From: Tetrapyrgos nigripes
Taxonomy: Eukaryota > Basidiomycota > Agaricomycetes > Agaricales > Campanellaceae
NCBI GenBank assembly: GCA_013368315.1
Contig: JAACJM010000067.1
Coordinates: forward strand, 124,001-188,000
DNA length: 64,000 nt
Reading direction: 5' to 3'
Below, piece after piece: positions 58,004-64,000 of this stretch (the stretch's first letter is position 1; every line of letters begins with the position of its first letter). The notes below the pieces were generated by a model. The model was not told the DNA's origin. It worked only from the letters and a program-made list of their open reading frames with translations, and ran no database searches. Made by a program: the position numbers and the translations under genes.

Positions 58004-60188
58004 ATGATGTGGGCAACTCTGGTCTTGACGTCTGTGCTCGCCTCTGCCATTCCTTCGACTATCTCTCAGTCTGAAGGTCTCGGTTGGCACTTTGTGCAGA
58101 ATGGTTCCACTCAGTTGACGGCACTTGAAGCTATCGTCGTTTCTCCTACTCTCCTCGTTGTTTTCGACAGAGTTGCTGGTGACCCTCTTCAAATCAACGG
58201 CCATCAAGCTTGGGGTGCGATATGGAATACCGAAACCAATAATGTGACTGCTATCGACGTTGTGACGGATACGTTCTGCGCTACGGGAGGGATTCTGAGC
58301 AATGGGACTATGGTCAGTGTTAATTGTTCGCTATTTTACTTCGCTAGCTGATTGGTACGTTTTACAAAGCTCTCAATTGGGGGACAGCCAGTCGAAAATT
58401 TGACTTCAACACCTGAATCGCCTTACCCTCCCGAAAAAGATGGTCTTATGGGTCTGAGGATCTTTGAGCCATGCCTTGACCCTGCCGGTGTCAACTGCAC
58501 CCTTTTCGAGAACCCAGAAACTCATTCTCTTGATGAGAAGAGGTGGTATCCCAGTTCTTTAAGAATCTTTGACGGCTCCTTGGTGTGTACTATCTACTGC
58601 ACATTCTCACAGCATGCTCATGTCTTGCATAGTTAATTGTAGGAGGAATCCACAATTCTACGCCTTTTTTCAACGACAAAGAACGCTCGGCCAGCTCATT
58701 CGAGTTTTTCCCAAAGAAGGATGGAGGTGTGCCTCGTCCATCTGAGTTCCTCAACAGAAGTCTTCCCGCAAACTTGTTCCCGCGGTATGTGTCTTTCTAT
58801 GTTTTCCTTTCCTCCATCTCATGTTCTATAATTACCTGTAGTGCCTTCGCGCTCCCCGATGGCAAAGTCGTCATGATCGCCAACAACCAAACCATCATCT
58901 ACGACGTTGAAGAACAAACCGAGACCATTCTTCCCGATCTTCCCAACGGTGTTCGTGTCACCAACCCTTATGATGGAGCCGTCACTCTCCTGCCACTCTC
59001 TCCTCCGGATTATATCCCCGAAGTTCTCGCCTGTGGAGGAAGCAACGCCACGGACGATTTTACCAATGACGAAGTCGACAGACTCTCGTCGCAAGATCCC
59101 GCTTCTGACCAGTGCTCTCGTATAGTCCTCACTCCCGAGGGTATCGCACAAGGATGGATTGTTGAAACTATGCCTGAAGGAAGGATGATGCCCGAAATGA
59201 TATTGATGCCTAATGGTCAAGTTCTCATCATCAACGGAGGCTCAACCGGTTATGCTGCTGTCGGTACTGTTCGAGATCCAGTTGGCAGGTCGAATGCGGA
59301 TAACCCTGTGTAAGTTGTCGTCCATGTTTTCCTGCTTGTACTATGTGTCGAGCTGACCGTGAACTACGATTTCTAGGTTCACTCCCTTGTTGTATGACCC
59401 TTCAGCGCCACTCGATAGTCGAATGAGTCGGGAAGGATTGCCAACGACGGATATCGCCCGTATGTACCACAGCAGCGTGTCTTTGTTGCCGGGAGGGTGC
59501 GTACAAGTGCATTGGTGCTCTTTTTCTTGTCTATTGATAATGGTTTTTCTAGCAACATCTTCATCGCTGGCTCCAACCCTGGGAGTGGCATTCACCTTGA
59601 TGACAAGTTCCCTAGGTGAGTTTTATCTTAAAGCTGTAGCGATTATTGGACCTAACACTGTCTTTTCAAAGTGAATTCCGTGTCGAATATCTCAACCCAC
59701 CATACATGACCGTTCCTCGTCCTTCGTTTAGCAACCTTCCTGAAAAAGTCGGTTTCAACCAGAAGATTACCCTTGATGTTGAAATCCCCGAAGGGCTCAA
59801 TACATCGTCCATCAAAGGTGCCCCATAATCTTTCACTAATGCGTAGTTTTCACTGATTATACTAATGAACAGTGTCCCTCATGGACCTCGGCTATTCCTC
59901 GCATGCCTTCCACTCGAGCTCCCGACTGGTGTTCTTGGAAGCGACGCTCTCTGAAGACCAGAAGACTTTAGAAATTACTACTCCACCGAATAACAGGGTT
60001 TACCCCCCTGGTCTAGGTATTTTCTACTCCAAGATTCCGATCTGATATGACGCTAACCTATTGCGGTTCTAGCTTGGCTCTACCTCACTGTTGACGATGT
60101 GACAAGTAAGGGAAGTCAAGTCATGGTTGGATCGGGAGGAACACCTCCGCTCCCTGACGAAGGGGTTCCTATCCCATTAAGAAGGTAG
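58004..60188 (+). CDS. glyoxal-oxidase-like copper radical oxidase (AA5_1 type)
   Basis: Nine exons: 58004-58312, 58370-58582, 58633-58784, 58842-59309, 59377-59496, 59553-59615, 59672-59817, 59873-60016, 60073-60188, giving 576 residues. A signal peptide covers about 1-20. All active-site elements of the family can be seen: the cross-linked Cys in DTFCATGG (about 91), Tyr in RWYPSS (about 162), Tyr-His in RMYHSS (about 410-411) and the distal His in YSSHAFH (about 500-504). The kelch-like propeller is followed by a C-terminal Ig-like domain (YLNPPYM onward). The enzyme would oxidise simple aldehydes or related alcohols outside the cell, producing hydrogen peroxide for peroxidases. The stop codon lies within a perfect 14-bp-arm inverted repeat. 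Confidence 0.93.
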
Positions 60189-60205
60189 TGAGGGATAGGA
60201 ACCCC
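60162..60205. terminator. perfect hairpin spanning the stop codon of the copper radical oxidase gene
   Basis: GGGGTTCCTATCCC (60162-60175) is the exact inverse of GGGATAGGAACCCC (60192-60205), separated by 16 nt that contain the TAG stop at 60186-60188. The transcript could form a strong stem of 14 pairs. It may act in 3'-end formation or mRNA stability, or be a short insertion scar. Function is inference. Confidence 0.5.
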
Positions 60206-60578
60206 CTGCCTAGGGGCAATCATGAACTTGAATATGTACCAAGTTTTTCGGACCTTGTAGAATGAACAGCAGATTCTTCTTGAGTAACACTTGGTGGAGA
60301 AAACGATACGCGTTACGCACCCAAGCGTTGCCCAAGCGCGAATACATTCGGGCGAAGCCCAGCGGGTCTCTGACGTGATGTCATTACGCCGCCTTCTTCT
60401 TTAACTACCACGTAGGGTTTAAAAGTCGGACGTCCCTTCTATCATGTCGCCCAAAACTCACGCTAAAAAACCCAGCAACCAGTGCAACTACGAATCCTGT
60501 CACTCTGGAATTCCTCAAATTTACCGCTGACAGCCTTTTCAGCTTTACGTCATCTGCATTTGCCAGTCTTCGTCAAAC
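60206..60578. other. intergenic, no gene seen
   Basis: A short possible frame starting at about 60443 (MSPKTHAKKPSNQ) has no supported continuation. Nothing else recognised. Confidence 0.35.
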
Positions 60579-61215
60579 TGCCAAGAAGTATGGGGCAAAA
60601 GATGCCATAAGAATTGTGAGAGGGAGATTTACTGGTAGCAGGAATGTGACTAAACCAGTGAACAAACGGAATAGGAGATATGCAGCAGAATTGGGATGAG
60701 ATCCACGAATGTGTGCATCCCAAAACTCCGCAGTCCAAAGTATGAGAAAGCAAGCACTCTCGCTTGAACGACAGGCGAAGGCCTCATCGTGGTTTTGTAC
60801 AAGAAGTCACGACTCCGCTGTTGTACGAACGTTGCCTACAGTGAGCAAGTGAGGGCTAACGCGAGACTGAGGAATCAAAGTATGTTGCAAATCAAGGACG
60901 ATGTCATGGGCCTGAAGGACGTGTCGAGAAATCCGACTGTCGTAGTTGTCCCATTTAATATGGATGCGAGTTGCAAAGATATGGTAGTGAGGAGGGATGT
61001 GGTCAAGTCTTCTGGATCCGGTTGGAGCTTTTTGTAGCTCTCTACGATGAGGGCGGTAAGACTGGCCGAATAAAGAGCGGACTAGGCTTTTCTCAGGAGG
61101 CTGAAGTGATATAAGAATAAAAAAAGACACAAAGAGTAGCATCCCATCCATGTCACCTTTCCAACCTTCGAGAAGGACCTTATCGTATTCATGGGCTTGA
61201 TTGATGTACATGTTC
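60579..61215 (-). pseudogene. truncated, frameshifted DUF6535 pseudogene
   Basis: On the minus strand the DUF6535 pieces appear in order but in different frames: AHEYDKVLLEGWKGDMDGML near 61140-61200, LYSASLTALIVESYKKLQ near 61025-61075, SFGMHTFVDLIPILLHIS near 60680-60735 and FTGLVTFLLPVNL near 60630-60665. Frameshifts lie between them and the C-terminal two thirds seen in the intact relative at 31491-34686 is absent. It is a remnant of the same family, not a copy of that specific gene at nucleotide level. Confidence 0.78.
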
Positions 61216-62157
61216 TATAACCCGAAACAGGTATCGTCATCTGAAGTGGGTTTGAACCGTCCTGCATGTTCGTCGTGTACATCAGAGACATGAATCATTA
61301 TCATTTTTGAGACCGGACAGAGAGCGTGAGGCAGAAATCGTTGCAAAGCTCATGATTGGCTGCTGTTGAGCTGATGATGAAAAGCCAATGAAAAGCTATG
61401 GGCAATTCACTTCGCGTGGAGATAACGAAGCCCGTTCGAACTATTTGCAGAGTGAGAACCAGTGAGGATCCAACCACGGTGACGAAAGAGTTGGTGATTT
61501 GCAGTGGCTGTGCTTCTGGCAAGTGGATCAAAACTTCTAATTTGGTTCTGTCTTCAAGGTCTCCCTGCTTCAACTCCCATTTACCGGTCTTTCAAGACAA
61601 TCAAGAACAGAAAGACCGCATAACACAGTCTACGAAATGCTACATCCATTCCACCTCTTCTCCGTGGTCATTGGTTGACGACAAAAGTCTAAGACTCGGC
61701 GACAATTGCCCTCGATCCAGTCTTGTCTAGCGCAGGCTCAAGAACTCCATTTGAAGGTCACAAAGCATGCCAAATTTTTCAAAGACTTGAGTAAACTTCT
61801 GAACTAGAAGTAGTTTGATGAGCCTGAGGTGCGTTGAACTCCTTGACGTCTGTGCAAAGCTGAGTCTGACAAATAGTGCAATCCATAGTTTTGTGGTGGA
61901 CTTTTTTCATGGACTATTGGGTACCATCAGTCTATCAGCGATTATTATCAAGGCATAGCTGGCACCAAAACCTCCAGTTTCGAGCAATGTGCTGTCCTTG
62001 CCTGCGCGTTTTGGATCCAGTCTGGATTCGTCGGATAACCATCGCGTTACAGATTGAACCGTCTTCTGCATCGTCACGCGACAGGATCGCCCTCAAAACA
62101 GCCAGCAAACTGGCGATGCAAACCTTTGGAAGACTCGAGATTGCGACAAAACTTCAA
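61216..62157. other. intergenic, no gene seen
   Basis: No supported gene. The right boundary is the junction of the segmental duplication (homology to 55832 begins at about 62158). Confidence 0.35.
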
Positions 62158-62928
62158 CACCATCATTGACCCCTGATAATTCTCCATCGAGGTCTCGTCG
62201 TTCTTCCATCACCTCCCTCTTTTCCGCCGGCTCCTCTCCCCAATCTCCTCGTTCAAGTTGTTCCGAGTCCCTTGCGACGAAATTCCAAAAGGAGCCTTCA
62301 CAAACTTGCTCACAAGAGGCAAGAGGAGTGCAGTCCCCTTGTTGAAGACTCGCATGTTGAAGAAGAAGTTGACTGCACTATCCGTGTCCTACCCGGTGGT
62401 GAGACCTTCCTCAAGAAGCTTGGTCCGTCTGCGTTACGCCATAATGCGTTCTGGCTCGACGAATGAGGGTTCGTACATGGTTCCTTTTCTGCGCTTAGTG
62501 CAGTTCTTGGATGCATGTCACAGGCTGGGATCACTCTAGACTACAAAGGAGTGACCGCCACTGCCGATGATATTGATCAATCTTCAAGAAACACAACCGC
62601 TACCAATGACCCCGTCGTAGGACAGGCCATTGACTCCGTCGTAGCAGCCGTACAGTCCATTCTAGCAGCTGAGCGAATGGACCGTCGTTTACAAGATTGC
62701 ATCATTGTCGAGGACTCGCCTGCAGGAATCCGTGCTGCAAGAACTACGGGTGCAAAGATTATTGCAGTTTGCGGTAGATATAGTCGAGAGGGGTTGGAGA
62801 AGTATCGACCACATTATGTGGTGGATAGTTTGGAGGATGTATCCTGCAAATGGGTTAACCGATATGATGGGCTGAAGACGTTTGCGTTTTATATTTATGA
62901 AACGGGTGCTGGTATGAAGGCAAAGTAG
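62158..62928 (+). pseudogene. 5'-truncated, frameshifted copy of the HAD-like gene
   Basis: Compared with 55832-56643, this copy lacks the first exon, has a 4-nt insertion (TCTG) after GGTCCG near 62427 that breaks the frame within the motif II region, and has a shortened intron 2 region that has lost the poly-T tract and normal splice signals. The last exon (62515-62928) is nearly intact, keeping EDSPAGIRAARTTGAK, with a 3-nt deletion of one Ala codon. It cannot encode a full protein. Confidence 0.8.
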
Positions 62929-63467
62929 CTTTGGCACCAGGAGGAAGGATGGATAGTAGTATACATGTATCTAAGAATTCAAAAGATCTCAAAATCTAGT
63001 ATCTAAACGTTTCTCTCAACTCCGCGTGCGTTTGTGGACTTGACCGAGCCTGGACGCGTCGGTCTCGTGAAAAATGTCATCTCTACCGTTTCTGCGATAC
63101 TTTGCCTTCTATTCCACAAGCAAGCTATAAACGAGTCAATAACGACAGCAAAAAATTCAATAACTAAGATCGGATTGGAAAACTGCCTGGTAGAAGATTC
63201 TCTCCAACGTCTCAGTCTCGTCACAAGGTTGTGCGTACGCTTCTCTCCCGTCTATATCACGACCACTAATACGACGTACAATTAGGTCTCACCAAAGGAT
63301 AAGCGCTAATCGATAATCCGTTACTCCGGCCTTATCTACGCATACAAGAACCATGCATAATGCCACCATTCCGATGTTGTTCCAATGTGTCAATTCTCAT
63401 AGGCGTTCAGACGGACAAGCAGCCTCGAAGCAGCCAACGCCTGTAGTCTTCCTCCATCAACATAAAC

Positions 63468-63937
63468 ATGAACACAATAGCAATCCATCTTACCTTCTTC
63501 CCTTATCTTTCTTCCCATCGACCTCTCCCAGACGCAGTATCCGCTGACTACAATACCGAGGAACCGTTGCATACACACTCGGCACCGTTATACTCTCTTC
63601 TGGAACGTTTCAGAAGACATATTAATGCGGCACAATGGACTGGTTCACACGAAGGGAGAAGCACGTCTGTATCTTTTACACCTTCATATACGATCTGCTC
63701 ATCAGAAATCAGTCAGATGTTCACCCAAGTCCTCTCCAAGATTTTGGGACGCCAGCTCGGAGAAAGAGCGTCTTGATTGTTGATAGAGCCCTTGCTGCGA
63801 CTTCTGGATTTTCCGAAACGCCTATGGCCAAGGACAAGTTTGGGTCTACCTCAGATTACAAGGATGGAAACTGGAATGCGCCAGTGGGAGACATTTCCAC
63901 GTTGGACCACGAGTTCCGGTCGTATTTGCAGCTTTGA
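63468..63937 (+). other. possible coding remnant in duplicated 3' flank
   Basis: An ATG at 63468 opens a frame reading MNTIAIHLTFFPYLSSHRPL to 63776. A second frame overlapping it continues KSVLIVDRALAATSGFSETP to 63937. The corresponding part of copy 1 has frames broken earlier. This suggests an old gene, now decayed or with introns I could not place. No family recognised. Confidence 0.25.
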
Positions 63938-64000
63938 AGTTGGACTTGGCACGGAACATCGATTTTGCACATTCTTCTCGAGATCAAGTGAGTCTAATTC

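Larger units (their letters stand above)
62158..64000. repeat. segmental duplication, copy 2 (runs off window end)
   Basis: Matches 55832-57770 in the same orientation. The left junction is sharp: preceding sequence is unrelated, then CAACACCATCATTGACCCC begins the homology. The right boundary lies beyond the window. Confidence 0.85.

Noticed and set aside
1..64000. CRISPR arrays, bacterial-style operons, riboswitches
   Set aside because: The window has spliceosomal introns throughout and no spaced identical repeats; these prokaryotic features do not apply.

Overview
The window looks like nuclear DNA of a mushroom-forming basidiomycete (Agaricomycetes). Genes carry several short spliceosomal introns of about 45-90 nt with GT..AG ends. 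The gene families fit: a bHLH-plus-two-membrane-segment SREBP, sedolisin (S53) and copper-radical-oxidase secretory enzymes, a CBM19-like protein, a DUF6535 protein and a TDT/SLAC1-type anion transporter. No order-level assignment is possible from sequence alone. Exon joins below were worked out by hand from splice sites, reading phase and conserved motifs; no search was run.

Layout. 0-6.6 kb: an RRM protein (+), a small secreted double-psi beta-barrel protein (-) and a single-pass membrane protein (-). 6.6-11.3 kb: mostly non-coding, with a decayed retroelement gag-like relic. 11.3-13.5 kb: a complete thymine/uracil DNA glycosylase gene (-). 13.9-15.0 kb: two nested miniature transposons. 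15.3-18.9 kb: the SREBP gene (+). 19.6-22 kb: a 9-bp-TSD and an 8-bp-TSD miniature transposon plus a shuffled tandem repeat. 23.2-30.7 kb: a trypsin-like protease gene split by a full-length Ty1/copia element that has itself decayed by C-to-T changes at CpG. 30.8-37.1 kb: a DUF6535 gene and a TDT-family transporter gene, with the 3' end of the transporter duplicated on the far side of the DUF6535 gene. 39.3-41.4 kb: sedolisin (-). 43.6-46.4 kb: a zinc-finger/VEFS-like protein resembling Su(z)12 (+). 47.8-49.1 kb: a seven-transmembrane protein. 50.1-50.8 kb: ribosomal protein eS26. 51.5-54.5 kb: two secreted proteins. 55.6-60.2 kb: a HAD-like protein lacking its usual nucleophile, and a glyoxal-oxidase-like copper radical oxidase. 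60.6-64 kb: pseudogene copies of DUF6535 and of the HAD-like locus; the latter belongs to a segmental duplication that runs off the window end.

How it fits together. The unique genes are a mix of housekeeping (eS26, DNA repair), regulation (SREBP, Su(z)12-like) and secreted lignocellulose/protein-degrading functions, with no operon-like logic. The most informative content is the mobile-element record: at least three miniature-transposon families with readable target-site duplications, one nested inside another, and a copia element whose five premature stops are all TGA and whose two LTRs differ almost only at CpG positions. This points to cytosine methylation-driven decay in a genome that also encodes a thymine DNA glycosylase.
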